Assembly: GCA_013397455.1 (NCBI GenBank) | Contig: VYZB01000117.1 | Coordinates: forward strand, 471,701-535,700 | From: Crotophaga sulcirostris | Lineage: Eukaryota; Chordata; Aves; Cuculiformes; Crotophagidae | Reading direction: 5' to 3' | DNA: 64,000 nt | Part shown: piece after piece, positions 25,401 through 36,868 of the stretch | Numbering within the stretch: position 1 is the stretch's first letter | Layout of the letters: each line of letters starts with the position of its first letter | The notes under the pieces: generated by a model | Database searches by the model: none | Seen by the model: only the letters and a program-made list of their open reading frames with translations | Told to the model about the DNA's origin: nothing | Translations under genes and position numbers: made by a program

Positions 25401-27865
25401 AAAAAGAATGTGTTATTTTAAAATGTCAGGTCTTCAATTCCTTTCTTTTCCACTTTGGTTGTTTTGATTTAATTATGTTTCCATTAGTCAAGCAACATGG
25501 TAGCTGTGAAACAAAAATAATGTTCAGTGATACAAAAGGTATATGCAGTCTTTCAAATAAAGTTCAAGCTCCCTGTCAGGTTTTTGAGTGGTTTTGTCCC
25601 ATGCTGTAATTCTAGAGTTTCCATTCCCTCCCACTTCTTTCTTGCCACTGACTGCTCTCTTTAGACTTCCTACATTCCTTTTTATTTTCCTTACATATTT
25701 TATGATAACCTTTCTACTTCTAATTCTGTTTTTGCTTAAGCCCTAAGTGATCTCTTCTGAATGAACTAATCCAGTCTTCCACCGTGTCTCTTCTGTGCTG
25801 TGTGTGTCCTCTACAAAACATGGGCAAGGCTGCTCCTCTGGAACTTAGACCAGCTTGAATAGAACAATCTCTATATACAATACCATAAGATGCTAAATTT
25901 TAATAGTGTATAATATTAAAGTCAATCTCGAAGTAGTGGCATAGACAAAGTAAATAACTACCTGAAAGCAGCTAAGTCACTAACTATAGTGCTAAGTCAC
26001 TAATTATATTTTGAAAAGAGATTTAAGACACTGTTAGTTGGCAAGGATCAAAACCATGCAAAGATCATCTTGGCTATTTAATGATGTGTGTGACCAAGAC
26101 CCAGGGCTTAGCTGAATTCCTTTGACTAGTTTAATTTACTAACATTGGTGTAGTCTATGTTCCTCATTAATTTTTTCCAAAGATATTACTGGATATTTAT
26201 TTTTGTTAAATTTAGTGAAACAGACAGTTCAAAATAATTTAGGCATTTGGCAGTTGTTTTCTATGCTGAGAGAGTACATACTGAAAATAATCTTTCTCTT
26301 TTTAATTATTTCACTTCTTCAAGCAATAAAATGTGTCTCTCTAAAGATGTTAGGGTTAAATCTTCCCTTTCCTGACTTTTAACAAAATATTTACTATCAT
26401 TAAAGTACCATGGATACTATAAAAATATGTAGATACTGAATATGGGTTCTTCCACCTTCTTTCCCATCTTACAAACTCACAGACATCAGTTAGAAGAAAA
26501 TGGAGAAAGATATATTTCATTGTAATTCTTGCTGGTTATCACAATGCCCTATTAGATGTTGAACTGCAGCATCAGAAAAGTAATGATGCACATCAGATAC
26601 GATAACAGCAGAACAGAAGCTGCACAAAGCAGTTTAGAATGGACCTGTACAGGACTGAACTTGCCTCTTTCAAAGCATGGAAACTCTGCTATTGATTTCA
26701 AGCTTCCAACAGCCTTGTGAACTGCTGTTCATTTTCAGCAATATGTCATCATTAACAATATGTCTGCTTCCTTTTTTAAGCATTATGCCATCATTAATTC
26801 TGAGCTGCAGTATTCCTCAAGACATTCAGCTCAGATCCAAGCTTAATGGGGTTGAGACACATAAAATTAGATAATTGTGTATGAGGAAAATGAAAAAGGA
26901 GGGGAAAAGAAAAAAGAAGAAAACAAGGGATGGAACAGCACAGTTTTGTTAACATGTTTAAGGAATAAATTTAGTTTAAAGAAATTCCAGTCCCTCTCCA
27001 TTTGCCTTTATTATTATCACAACCAAAATTGAACTTGAATGTTTCCCTCATATCTTGATGAGTTTAATTTTGTTTTATGAAACTGCTGATGAAATATTCC
27101 ATCATCTGATGGAATCTGATGGATTCTGATGTTCCTCCCCAGAGAAGAGATTTGTAAGGGACAGGTTGCACTGGTAGGTTAAACAGTTAAATGGTTCAAA
27201 TGAACTTTCCACAAATGCCAGTAAAAGGAAAGCAGTAATATTTTAAACTACAATATTTTAAACATTATTTCTGGCAGTGGGAAATCATTATTTAAACTGA
27301 AGCATCTGCTGGACTCCTAGATATACAAATAATTATTTAATCTTTTTAAAGTGGGATTATTGTTGAACATTTTTGAATCATTTGATGCGTTTTGAACATT
27401 AATAGTTAACTAATAGCAGTAAAAATGTTTACCCATCACATGGAAAGCTATTAGCAGGGAGTTTAATATTTTTTTTTTCAGAAGGAGGGAAAAGATAAAG
27501 GCAGAATATCTTTCTCTGGTCTCACTTTATTTTGTTAATAGTTTTTACCTTCAGCAATGCCTCTGTTAAAAGAACCTTAAGCATATTCTTCTTTGCTTTA
27601 GGCAAAGTTTATGAGGAAAGGAAATATTCCTCTGTCATCTTTAAAGCAAGAGTGACATGTATCCTTCACTATGCTGCTACATCAGAGTAAGCAAGATTTA
27701 ATGGTGGTGCATCACTGCTCATGCTGCTCTTCCATGTCTTGTCAACCTGAGACAAAGACAAATATCACCTTGACAGTGGAGATTTCTTTACCCACTTTTC
27801 CTAAATTCAATATATTCATTTATTGCAGGACAACAAAGTTTGGTAATGATAAGGCAGAATACAGT
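22425..27865. other. Unique AT-rich DNA, no gene seen
   Basis: About 5.4 kb with no recognised gene. A marked pyrimidine tract ending in CAG lies at 22935-22989 and could serve as a splice acceptor, but no matching exon was identified. It also holds an A-run (23321-23333), a 20-bp imperfect duplication (25971-26009), a purine tract (26882-26932) and short TCTGATGGA repeats (about 27105-27131). Confidence 0.5.
25971..26009 (+). repeat. 20-bp tandem duplication
   Basis: The unit GCTAAGTCACTAACTATAGT is followed directly by a near copy beginning GCTAAGTCACTAATTATA (one mismatch in the first 18 bases). A short slippage-type duplication. Confidence 0.85.
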
Positions 27866-28383
27866 AATGTGCAGTTTTGGGCACCACAATATAAAAAGGA
27901 CATAAAACTACTGCAGAGTGTCTAGAGGAGGCCACAAAGTTGGTGAAAGATCTAGAGGGGAAGTCGTATAAGGAGTGGCTGAAGGCACTTGGTCTGTTCA
28001 ACCTGGAGAAGAGGAGGCTGAGGGGGGACCTCATAGTTGTTTACTGCCTTCTCACAAGAGAAGGAGGTGAAAGAGGTGCTGATCTCTTCTCCCTGGTGAC
28101 CTATGATAGAACTAGAGGAAATGGCAGGAAGATGTGCCAGGGGAGCTTTAGGTTGGGTACTGGGAAGAGGTTCTTGCAGTGGTGGACCACTGGAACTGCT
28201 CCCAAGGGGAATAGTCATGACACCCAGTCTGCCAGTATTCCAGAAGCATTTGGACAATGCCCTCAGTCACATGGTGTGAATGTTGGGAGTGTCCTATGTA
28301 GGGACAGGAGTTGGATTCAATGATACTTTTGGGTCCCTTCCAACTTAAGTAATTCTATGATTCTATGATCCAATGATTTAATG
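27866..28383 (+). mobile_element. CR1 LINE 3' fragment, ATTCTATG-tail subfamily
   Basis: About 518 bp in plus orientation from the GTGCAGTTTTGGGCACC block to the tail AATTCTATGATTCTATGATC. The 3' part (GGGTCCCTTCCAACTTAAG plus the ATTCTATG tail) is close to classic chicken-type CR1 ends. It is a different subfamily from both the ATACTGTG and J-like copies, with several indels indicating moderate age. Confidence 0.92.
27940..28323 (+). pseudogene. CR1 ORF2 C-terminal remnant
   Basis: A 127-codon frame with [40 protein letters not shown] and RTRGNGRKMCQGSFRLGTGK, the conserved end of the CR1 ORF2 protein. After about residue 85 the frame leaves the CR1 phase because of a small indel in the KRFF..VVEHWN region. 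It is not a functional gene. Confidence 0.85.
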
Positions 28384-29723
28384 ACAGAACAAGAGTAAAA
28401 TTTAAGTTAGTTCAAAATGTGGGTAAATATTTGACTTGACTTCAGAGTCTCTTTTTATCAATCTGAGGCTGAATCTCCATTCCAGTCATTCGGTGTCAGT
28501 TCATCTTTAATGAATGATAGAATAAATACAGTCCTGACTGTAGAATAAGCCTATAGAGAGAAAAACATACTTTTAAAGCTAGACATACTTGCAATATTTG
28601 GATGAAATTTTGAGTTGCCTAAGTTGAGAAAGTTTTACATTATACATCTGGTATAAGAACTTAATGATGCTTGCCTCTAAGGTTGAGAATTTGACTTGCA
28701 AAAAGGTTGCATGGGGATGCAAAAAAGGCATACAAAGCAGATGCCAAGGTTTTTTTACATGTCACCTACAACACCTGCAGAAAGTGACCTTACATAGTTT
28801 AGCTTTTTCTTATATAAAAAATGCAAAACATGCTAAGCAGAAATTATACAAGAGCAAAGATTATCCTGCACAGAGGAAGGGAAGCTTACAGAGTCCTCAT
28901 TATCAATTGCATTTTCTGTAAAAAAAAAGAAAGAGAGAATGTCCCATAGTTTTTTTCTGATTCTAAATTTGTGCCATTGTTTCAAGGGATGATGCTTTAA
29001 GGAAATATGAAGTAGAGATTTTTTTTCTGCTATTATGTATTTAATTTTGTGACATCCTATGTGTTAAGTATGTCATTCATTTGTATGGCAGCAAATTTCT
29101 CTCCCGTGCAGACTTCTCACTATTAATGTGAAACGTGAAAAAATTAGTTAAGTCACAGTAAATATTTTCATATGGTTAGTGAAGGAACACTGGAAAATAT
29201 GCGAAGCGTTCACTATTGTTAATAAATAAGTAAAAAGTTCTCTTTATCTCAACACAAAAAATAGCAGGAAAAGAGGTGATTTGTCTGCATCAGAGGTGTA
29301 CTGTTTTAACTCTTCTAAATATTTTCTAAGTCAGTAGGTTTTCCATCCCTCACTGGAATTTTTTAAGAGCTCCAGAATGAATGAAACTGTTTTGTAAACT
29401 TTAGGGTATTGTAGCAGTTGCTTAGGTTCCTCTGGAGCAGGAACAGACAGTTTGTGCTATGAATGATGACTTAAATAAAATCAAAGACGTTTACCCTGCA
29501 GGAAATATGTCATCTATTCAAAAGTGTTGTATGTTCACAAGCTTAGACCTGACCTTCAGTGTGTTGTGACGGAGAGCTGTGCCATGGTCCACTCCTCAGT
29601 CCACTGTAGACATTGAGGGTGGAATAAAGCTCCTCTAACTTTAATTAACTGCAGTATAGATGTCTACAACTGAATTAGCTGTCTAGGAATCCTCTCTGAC
29701 AGGCAATGGGGAAGTCTTAGAAC
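28384..29723. other. Unique AT-rich DNA, possible old repeat motif
   Basis: About 1.3 kb with no recognised gene. At 29601-29640 it contains a block (CATTGAGGGTGGAATAAAGC) also found in modified form at 32481-32520. Confidence 0.5.
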
Positions 29724-29725
29724 TG

Positions 29726-30232
29726 ATGGCCTGCATCAGGAATAGTGTGGCGAGCAGGACCAGAGAAGTTATCGTCCCCTTATACTCAGCACTGGTTAGG
29801 CCTCACCTTGAGTACTGTGTGCAGTTCTGGGTCCTTTGGTTTGAGAAAGATGTCAAGATACTGGAGTGTGTCCAGAGGAGGGCAACAAAGATGGTAGAGG
29901 GTTTGGAGCACAAGCCCTACGAGGAGCGACTGAGGGAGCTGGGGCTGTTTAGTCTGGAGAAGAGGAGGCTCTGGGGAGACCTTACTGGTCTCTACAACTA
30001 CCTAAAAGGAGGTTGTAGTCAGGCAGGGGTTGGTCTCTTCTCCCAAGTGACCAGTGACAGAACTAGAGGACTCAGGCTTCATCAGGGGAGGTTTAGGCTT
30101 GATATTAGGAAAAAGTTCTTCACTGAAAGGGTAATTAGCCATTGGAATGCGCTGCCCAGGGAAGTGGTGGAGTCGCCAACCCTGGAGATGTTTAAGAGGA
30201 GATGGGATGAGGCACTCAGTGCCATGGTTTAG
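29726..30232 (+). pseudogene. CR1 ORF2 C-terminal fragment, 168 codons, no stop
   Basis: The longest open frame in the window: 168 codons beginning at a chance ATG and ending at the natural ORF2 stop. It includes [72 protein letters not shown] and [20 protein letters not shown]. In other copies the GDL block is preceded by LR, here LW. These segments belong to the region after the reverse-transcriptase catalytic core, so the fragment has no expected enzyme activity. Lack of stops reflects recent insertion, not selection. Confidence 0.93.
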
Positions 30233-30241
30233 ATGATGGGT

Positions 30242-30270
30242 TGGTGTTGGTGTTAGTGTTAGTGTTGGGT
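30242..30270 (+). repeat. GTGTTR hexamer expansion in a CR1 3' end
   Basis: The single GTTGGTGTTAGTG block of sister copies is here lengthened to about four GTGTTG/GTGTTA units. Likely replication slippage after or before insertion. Confidence 0.75.
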
Positions 30271-30338
30271 TGTGGGTTGGACTTGATCTCAAAGGTCCTT
30301 TCCAACCCTGCAATACTGTGATACTGTGATTCTGTGAT

Positions 30339-32910
30339 GCAAGCTGATCCATCTCATTCAGAGACAGACACCTTCAACAGAGTGAGTGAAGCATCTACTA
30401 TATCTACCTATTTCTCTTCACTGACCAAGGAATCTAGGGAGTCTTGACGCCTTGATCAGATATAACAGGCTATGAAGAATCCAACAACAATATAGGTAAG
30501 GTTAATTCTAACTCCATTGCATACCAGCTTCTACAGGAAGCAGAAGTTCATTTAAAAATAAAGGACGAGAAAACTGGACCAATATTGAGATTATAAATAG
30601 TCAAAGAAAGCCTTCTGTAGAATAATTATTCTACTATTTCTGGTACTTATTGCATCCAAAATGTCTGAAAAGATGGTCCATACATCATTATGCAGATCAA
30701 TATTAGTCTGAAAGGCTTCAATAATTCATATTTTTTCATCAGCTTGTAAACTGACATAAAAAAGTAATGAACTAAGCTTAAAAATTCATGTAAAATAACC
30801 TAAAATTACTATACACACATTAATTCTTATTATTATTGTAACATATATTCTCATTGCAATTTTTTTTAGTGCTCTTCATTTCAAGATGAAGATTTAAGGG
30901 GTATGTTGAAATATCTTGTTTCTCTCCTTTCAAAATCTATAATGAAAAAAGAGGACAGATGTGTTTTGTTTTACTCTATGTACTCTTAGATTGATTTAAG
31001 ACAAATATATTTTAAAACATTATCAATACCCTGTTTCCTTCTTTTCCTGTGTTGTTCTCTTTTAGTTATTTGTTATAGTGACAATAGGTGTCGCATTTTC
31101 ACACTTAGTAATTCCCAAAGGATATTAGTTGTCTGTAGCTGAGAATTTCTGGGCGTAATTATGTTTAGGATCACTTCGGAAGAGATCTCAATAAATTCTT
31201 GTATTTTGCATTTATCATAGCCATGGCTCCTTTCAAAATGGTAACCTCTGAAGAATGACATATTTTTTTCATCTACCACTTTTCCCGAGATTTTACTTCT
31301 CTGTTCTACTAATCTATCTGTTTGTTCCTCTGCTTCATCCAAATATCTGCTGACATATTTTCAGCTTTATTCCTTCTGTTCCTCGATTCTGTTTCTCACT
31401 TCTTAAAGGCCAGCAATACTAATACTTCAAAATCAATGTGATTTTCTGCTAGATAAATATTTATCCTCTTTTATTCCTTTCCCACCCACCATGGCAATAT
31501 CTTCGAGGGGTTTGACCATGCCCGTCCTCTTTGATCTCTGCTTGATTTTACAGCATGACTATTTAGAGTGTAGGATGTCTGTGTTTTCATTTTTAAGGGT
31601 TCTTTTCAGTATCTGTGTACAGGACTGCCTGAAAGATTTATTATTAGTGTCCAGAAGGGCTTCCCCCTAGTGCAACCCACTAATATATGGTTTCTATTCG
31701 CTTTCCCTTCCTCCAAGCAGTGTTGTAAGCTTCCTGAAGAGCATAAACACTAGAAATCATGCTAAAAAAGCCCTTTCCACTGCCTTAGTATATATTTTCA
31801 TTGATTTAATGAGGCTGTGGACACAAGGATAAAAAAGATTCCCTCAGGAACCAGGACATCAAAGTGGGGACAATGAAAGACATTTGCTTTCATTTCTAGT
31901 TTTCTTTTTTTTAATGAAAATAAAAAAAAAAAATAAAAAAAAAAATAATAAAATATTTTCTCCATGAGAGACCAAACTCTGGCATTTTTTGATCACTTTA
32001 AGACCTCAGTAGCAGTCTTTCTGAAATTACAATGTCCCTTTGTCAGTTACTCGGGTGAATTACTCTGTAAGACAAATTGGACAATCCAAAACTCTTTCAG
32101 AACTCACACAAATTGTTTACAATAGTAAGATTGTATGGAGATCTTACATATTTCTCACAATTCACTTTCTGGCACAACGTGTCCTACTGAAACCTCTCCT
32201 CTCTACCCAGATTGCACAACTCCACTTTCTAGTCTTCTCAAGCTTTTCTCATATCTGGCTTTGCTCAATCAGTTTGACATCAAGACATCCATATTTAAGT
32301 CTTTATCAGAGTCAGGAAGTCTCAGTTTCCACGATGATCAGTGGAGTTCAGTCAGTAAATTAAATAAAGTATAGGCAGTTTGGACTCAGTTGATTTCTCT
32401 AAATATCTTTACAAAACTTCACAAAACTATTTGCAATTTAGTTGTGTAAACTTTAGTATTATTTGAGATGCTTTCATGTATCAGTATGGACACTGAGGGT
32501 TGTAATAAAGCTGCTTGACACTAATATATAGATAAGAGTGGAATTTAAAAAGGGTTAAGAAGGTACAGAAGGTAAATGATGTAAATTCATGTCCCTTCAG
32601 ATGTTGGGAATGTACACCAGACAGACTTCTCTGTCAGGTTACATAGCATGCTGTGCAAAAACCCATCTGCTTTGAGTTTTAATATAGGCTGGGATATCTG
32701 CTCACTGGAATGTGAGTCTTGTTGCAATCTTCATCATAAACTATGTCTTGTCTCACTGGTGGATGGCAGATGGACAGACCTTAGCATGCCAAGACAATGA
32801 GGGAGGGAGATGACAAGGGAGTTGTGTACGGGGTTGCCAGCATACACACAGGTTGACTCAACACATATCTTCACTACATGTTAGCCAAGAGTCAAATATG
32901 GGTACTACTG
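30339..32910. other. Unique AT-rich DNA, no gene seen
   Basis: About 2.6 kb. Holds an A-rich tract at 31915-31955 preceded by a T-run. Open frames at 31073-31342 (minus, 89 codons) and 32040-32363 (plus, 107 codons) show no recognised domain. No interspersed repeat was recognised. Confidence 0.5.
31903..31955. repeat. T-run followed by A-rich tract
   Basis: A TTTTCTTTTTTTT run is followed within a few bases by two 11-12 base A-runs and AATAATAAAAT. The T-run and A-runs could pair as a hairpin in single-stranded form. Low complexity, no function assigned. Confidence 0.8.
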
Positions 32911-33056
32911 CTATCACAGTTTCACAGTATCACAAGGTTGGAAAGGACCTCTGAGATCATCGAGTCCAACCTATAACCCGACACTAACACCAATCCATCA
33001 CCTAAACAATGGCACTGAGGGCCTCATCCAGTCTCCTCTTAAACACCTTCAGGGTT
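32911..33056 (-). mobile_element. CR1 LINE 3' end, ATACTGTG-tail subfamily
   Basis: About 146 bp in minus orientation: the antisense tail (TTTCACAGTATCACAAGG), the 3' untranslated part and the last few codons of ORF2, cut off at CACCTTCAGGGTTG. About seven differences from its sister at 55255-55394 over the shared part. No coding capacity. Confidence 0.92.
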
Positions 33057-34439
33057 GCTAAATGAGACTAGATGGTGTTCACTTGCACTAGCACACAGCT
33101 ACGCTCTGAGCTCACATTCTGCCTGAAATCACTGGTTCCCCATAAAAGATCTACGAGGGGTTGGTAGAAAGGTGAAGATCACACCAGAAAATTGACTGGA
33201 GATCCATTTTCCAGTCCTATAATCCCCCTGTTTTACCAGTTAGTACTGTTCTCTTCAGTGACCAGTCTTTTGCTTGATTCACCATTTCTGCACTAGATTT
33301 GACTTCCTTTGAATACTCAGACTTCCTTCCTGTGATGTTATTCTCTACACATTTGAATCTATAACTTGAACTTCATCCTCTTTCACATGACCTTAAAATA
33401 ATCAAGTTATGGGTTAAACTGCAGCTGTCTTCAGTGCAGATGCTGAGTTTACATTACTACTGGAGCACCAGCAGGCTACCCAGTCTGGAGAGGATGGAAA
33501 TGAGAGAATGACAAAACCTAAAATGCCTCACAAAACGAAGACATTTCAGTATCTCTTGAAGAGCACATCCAGCACTCCCTCTAACTACAGGGGGAAAGGA
33601 ACAGTTCTCACAGGGCCATCCCATGGACATCCTGGACATCTCTCAGGGAATGAGTAGGCAAATAAAACTGAAAAAGGTGAGGGATTTTGACCTTGCATTT
33701 GACAGATGTGAAGGCTGAACCCATAAGTACAAACAACCTGAAGAAGTTGGCATCTGGGATATGTGGTCCTTGAAGTTTTGCATTTTAAAGCCAAAATATC
33801 TATCAGTGCAGCAACTGTCAGCACAATTTCTTCTGCTTGATCTACAGTTTTTAGATCTGTACATGTCTCTTGTGTTTATCTCCAGGATTCATGTTTTTAA
33901 ACATTTTATTTCTTAGTTCCGCAATGGCTTGTCAGAGACCCATTAAAGAGAATGTTTGGGTTTTTTTTCCTCAAAACAGATTACAAAGTGCTGGGAATAA
34001 ACATACAAAAATGAAAATAAGGATATTAAGTGAGAGAAGGAACCAAGGTTTATTTAACACGCAAGGGGGGAAGCCAGCTTTTGTTATGAGGATTTTTATC
34101 AGCTTATGGTTAAAGGGTAGGTATGTTAGTGTCAAAAAGAGTGATCACTAATCTGAATCTTCTTGGTATTCCCCCAGAGAGATCTATTTGTGGTATTTTT
34201 CCTTATTCTCTTGGGTTGTTCAAACCAGGGTGAGTCATCCATAAAGTCTCATGTATAATTCATGAAAAAACTTAGTGCACTGTATATTTGCCCTGCTTCA
34301 GTAAAATCACATTATTATAATTTCACTTTCCATATACAGTGCCTATTTATTTAAAATTTTAATTAGAATCATAATTATAACTTGTATCACAATAGTCATT
34401 AACAATAGTAGAACTGGACAAAACCAATTAGATCAGGAT
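33057..34439. other. Unique AT-rich DNA, no gene seen
   Basis: About 1.4 kb up to the assembly gap. Open frames of 60-93 codons overlap on both strands between 33457 and 34151 but none has a recognisable motif. Confidence 0.5.
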
Positions 34440-34473
34440 NNNNNNNNNNNNNNNNNNNNNNNNNNNNNNNNNN
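34440..34473. other. Assembly gap (34 N)
   Basis: A run of 34 N bases. The flanks are AT-rich and repetitive: AAAAAACACATAC, then short ATAAA/AATTA units on the right to about 34530. The true length is unknown. Confidence 0.99.
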
Positions 34474-34800
34474 AAAAAACACATACATCTTGTCTTAAAG
34501 ATATAATAAAATAAAATTAAATTAAAATGAAAGGAAGAGTTCCAGATATTAATGGGAATTTCTTGAAATACAGTGTGTTTTTATGATCTCCCCTGCATTC
34601 CAGGGAAATAGATAAACAATAGCTCTACTGAAACTATTTCTATTATATTGTTATGCACTGGAAGTCTGAGATAAAACTGATTCACTGAATCTGTAAAAGC
34701 TGTAGGGAAGGATCTTCTTCCGTCCTGACAAAAAGCAGAATTGGTAAGATTCTAATGTTAATTATGAACTAGTTGATATAACAGTTGAAGTTAAGAGACA

Positions 34801-34990
34801 TTTGTAATTATCTTTCCCATAACGGTAGCAGAAAATCACAACAGGAATATATTATTTGAGTTTCTTATTACATGAAAGGTGATGTTAAGGCAAATATTTG
34901 TAATTAACTTTCCCATAACGATAGCAGAAAATCACAACAGGAATATATTATTTGAGTTTCTTATTACATGAAAGGTGATGTCAAGGCTAA
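34801..34990 (+). repeat. Tandem duplication, 96-bp period, two copies
   Basis: The block starting TTTGTAATTATCTTTCCCAT at 34801 is repeated from 34897 (TTTGTAATTAACTTTCCCAT). About 90 of 96 bases are alignable, with only about three substitutions in the core up to GGTGATGT. Both copies carry GCAGAAAATCACAACAGG and TTTGAGTTTCTTATTACATG. It lies 330 bp right of the N gap, so read support should be confirmed. Confidence 0.95.
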
Positions 34991-35374
34991 TCAAACACAT
35001 GCCAGGAATTTTCTAGGTTTTGTCATCCAAGTATAAAAACAGAAAGCATCTTTTTATCAGATTTCAAAGCCCAGAACAGCTTTCTGATGGTAGTCAGCTG
35101 AGTTTCTAAGTATTCAGAGCATCCTCCTCCTTGTGACAGTATTCAAATCAAACTTTTCAGAAAGAGCATCTTAATCAACACCTTCAAGGCTATCCTAAGG
35201 CATTCTATTCTGTGTTCAAATTAATGATTGCTTACTTAACATTAATCAGCTGTTGACTAAAATATATTAACAATGTTTGAAAATAGGCACAGCAAGCTCC
35301 ACATGATTAGCTTAATACCCCTACATGGACTTTTCCTTCACGAACGTGGTTAATCACTTCTTGAATTGAATTAT

Positions 35375-35455
35375 AATATTGGCCTCTGTAGAGTCTTACA
35401 ACGAATTCTGTAGTTCAATTATTTTCTCATTGAAAAAGATTTTTCTGTCATGTTG
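35375..35455 (-). mobile_element. Possible very old CR1-like relic
   Basis: The plus-strand order GGCCTCTGTAGAG, CAACGAATTCTGTAGTTCAA and TGAAAAAGATTTTTC resembles the antisense 3' part of old amniote CR1 elements (ATTCCACAG..TTAA..GTGAAAAA). The match is short and from memory, so this is tentative. Confidence 0.3.
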
Positions 35456-36624
35456 ACAGTTCAACTTGATACTCTTACAGTCACATTACACTGTATACAT
35501 TTTTTCTTAACATTCCCAGGTTTCATTTGCCTCTTTCAAACTGTTTACATAACTTCTTGAATGGTAGCTATCCTGTATAGTTAAGGGTACATTTTTTTTC
35601 CTTTTTCTGTAATATTTCTTTTGACATTAACCCTTCTGAAATATGAGACTAACAGCATTATATGATATGAAAGTATGCAATATTATTAATACATTGTTAT
35701 TGTTGATGTTGTTATTATTATTAATTTCCACATTCTCACCTGAATGATCTAAATCCTAGCATCTTTTTTTTGCCGAGTCCTCCTCATCAGCCAAAAAAGC
35801 AGCGACCTTTGTCATTAAAGCAAAATGCCTATGTCTTCTGCTATATAAATGCAAGTCCATGCTTTAACGATCATTAAAGTCTGAAAAGTCTATATCAAGT
35901 ACAGAAAAACTTTAATAGGAATAATAATGGGTGTCCAAACTTACTTGAAATAGAATTCCACTCCTGTTAAAACTCAACGAAGCCAAAGTTGTATCTCAGA
36001 AAATTGACTGAATAAAAGACTAACTGAAAATCCACATTTTAAAGCTTCATTGAGATTATTTCACTGCAAAGGCAGTGTAAGAACAAGCTAAGGAGAATTA
36101 CAACGCTATAGCATTCGTCAGTGTAGATCACTCCACAGGGACCAAAAGTATTAACAAGGCAGCCTATTTCAGTTTGCAGCTAATGAAAGGCTGACAATGA
36201 GAGAATTATAAACCTGAGGAAGGATCTTGCTCTCTGCCCTCTTCCTCAATATTCTGCAACTCCTTATACTTATTTTCTAGAGCAAGGCAGTTCAATAAGA
36301 AGCAGGTCCCAGTTCACATGGAAACGTCAAGGGAACTTTAATAAATCTTGTTTAGATTTGGGTGTAAAGGTCTGACAAAGGATCTTGTTAATGCTTTCTT
36401 ACGATGTTTACACTGGTATGTCAAAATGTTATTGGAAATTCAAACAAAGTTTGCCCTGTTAATCAGCAAATAGTTTACATTCTGGGAGAAGAGACAGAAG
36501 CTAAAATTGATCTATAAAGAGAAATAATGATATTTAACATTATACTTAACATACCCCATATTCATTAATTTGCTTGCTGTAGGAACATTCACTGATTTAT
36601 TCTTTTTTCTTTTCTGATATTTCT

Positions 36625-36649
36625 ACTTGGTTTTTTTACAAAACCAAGT
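36625..36649. repeat. Perfect 10-bp inverted repeat, 5-nt loop
   Basis: ACTTGGTTTT at 36625-36634 and AAAACCAAGT at 36640-36649 are exact reverse complements separated by TTTAC. Too short for a microRNA precursor; probably chance or a small cruciform-prone site. Confidence 0.85.
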
Positions 36650-36830
36650 TAGGACCAATCATATTTACTCATTTATAAAAATATTAGTGTTATTCAGGGA
36701 GTACGAGATTAGACTACCCTTAAATAAAACTAATAACCATGTACAGATTTTTTCAGTTATCCATGACACATTAAATTACAATGACAAGCGGTGGAAATAA
36801 GGTACATGTCGCACTCTACGACATTTCACC

Positions 36831-36868
36831 TCTCAGGGGAGAAGTCTTCAATAAAATTTCTCCTGAGA
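36831..36868. repeat. Imperfect inverted repeat in a CpG-containing patch
   Basis: TCTCAGGGGAGAA (36831-36843) can pair with TTCTCCTGAGA (36858-36868), leaving a two-base bulge and a 14-base loop. Four CpGs lie between 36789 and 36870, which is unusual against the CpG-poor surroundings. No known element recognised. Confidence 0.7.

Larger units (their letters stand above)
29724..30338 (+). mobile_element. CR1 LINE fragment, ATACTGTG-tail subfamily, ORF still open
   Basis: About 615 bp in plus orientation. It covers the ORF2 C-terminal part, a 3' untranslated part with an expanded GTGTTG/GTGTTA stretch (about 30242-30270), and a tail with two ATACTGTG units followed by one ATTCTGTG. It is the best preserved member of its subfamily here, since its frame has no stop. 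No clear target-site duplication is visible, as is usual for CR1. Confidence 0.95.
34474..36600. other. Unique AT-rich DNA with a tandem duplication
   Basis: No gene recognised. Contains AT-rich low complexity after the gap (34500-34530), the 96-bp duplication at 34801-34990, a possible very old CR1 relic at 35375-35455 and a TTG/TTA repeat at about 35693-35724. Confidence 0.5.

Noticed and set aside
30002..30352. 116-codon minus-strand frame
   Set aside because: It is antisense to the CR1 ORF2 fragment on the plus strand. The plus frame has the known protein motifs.
31073..31342. 89-codon minus-strand frame with an acidic N-terminal part (DEAEEQTDRLVEQRSKIS)
   Set aside because: It begins at TTG rather than ATG and has no splice-like borders or known motif. 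The purine-rich strand favours such residues by chance.
32040..32363. 107-codon plus-strand frame, considered as an endogenous retrovirus remnant
   Set aside because: No protease, reverse-transcriptase or envelope motif and no LTR-like ends were seen.
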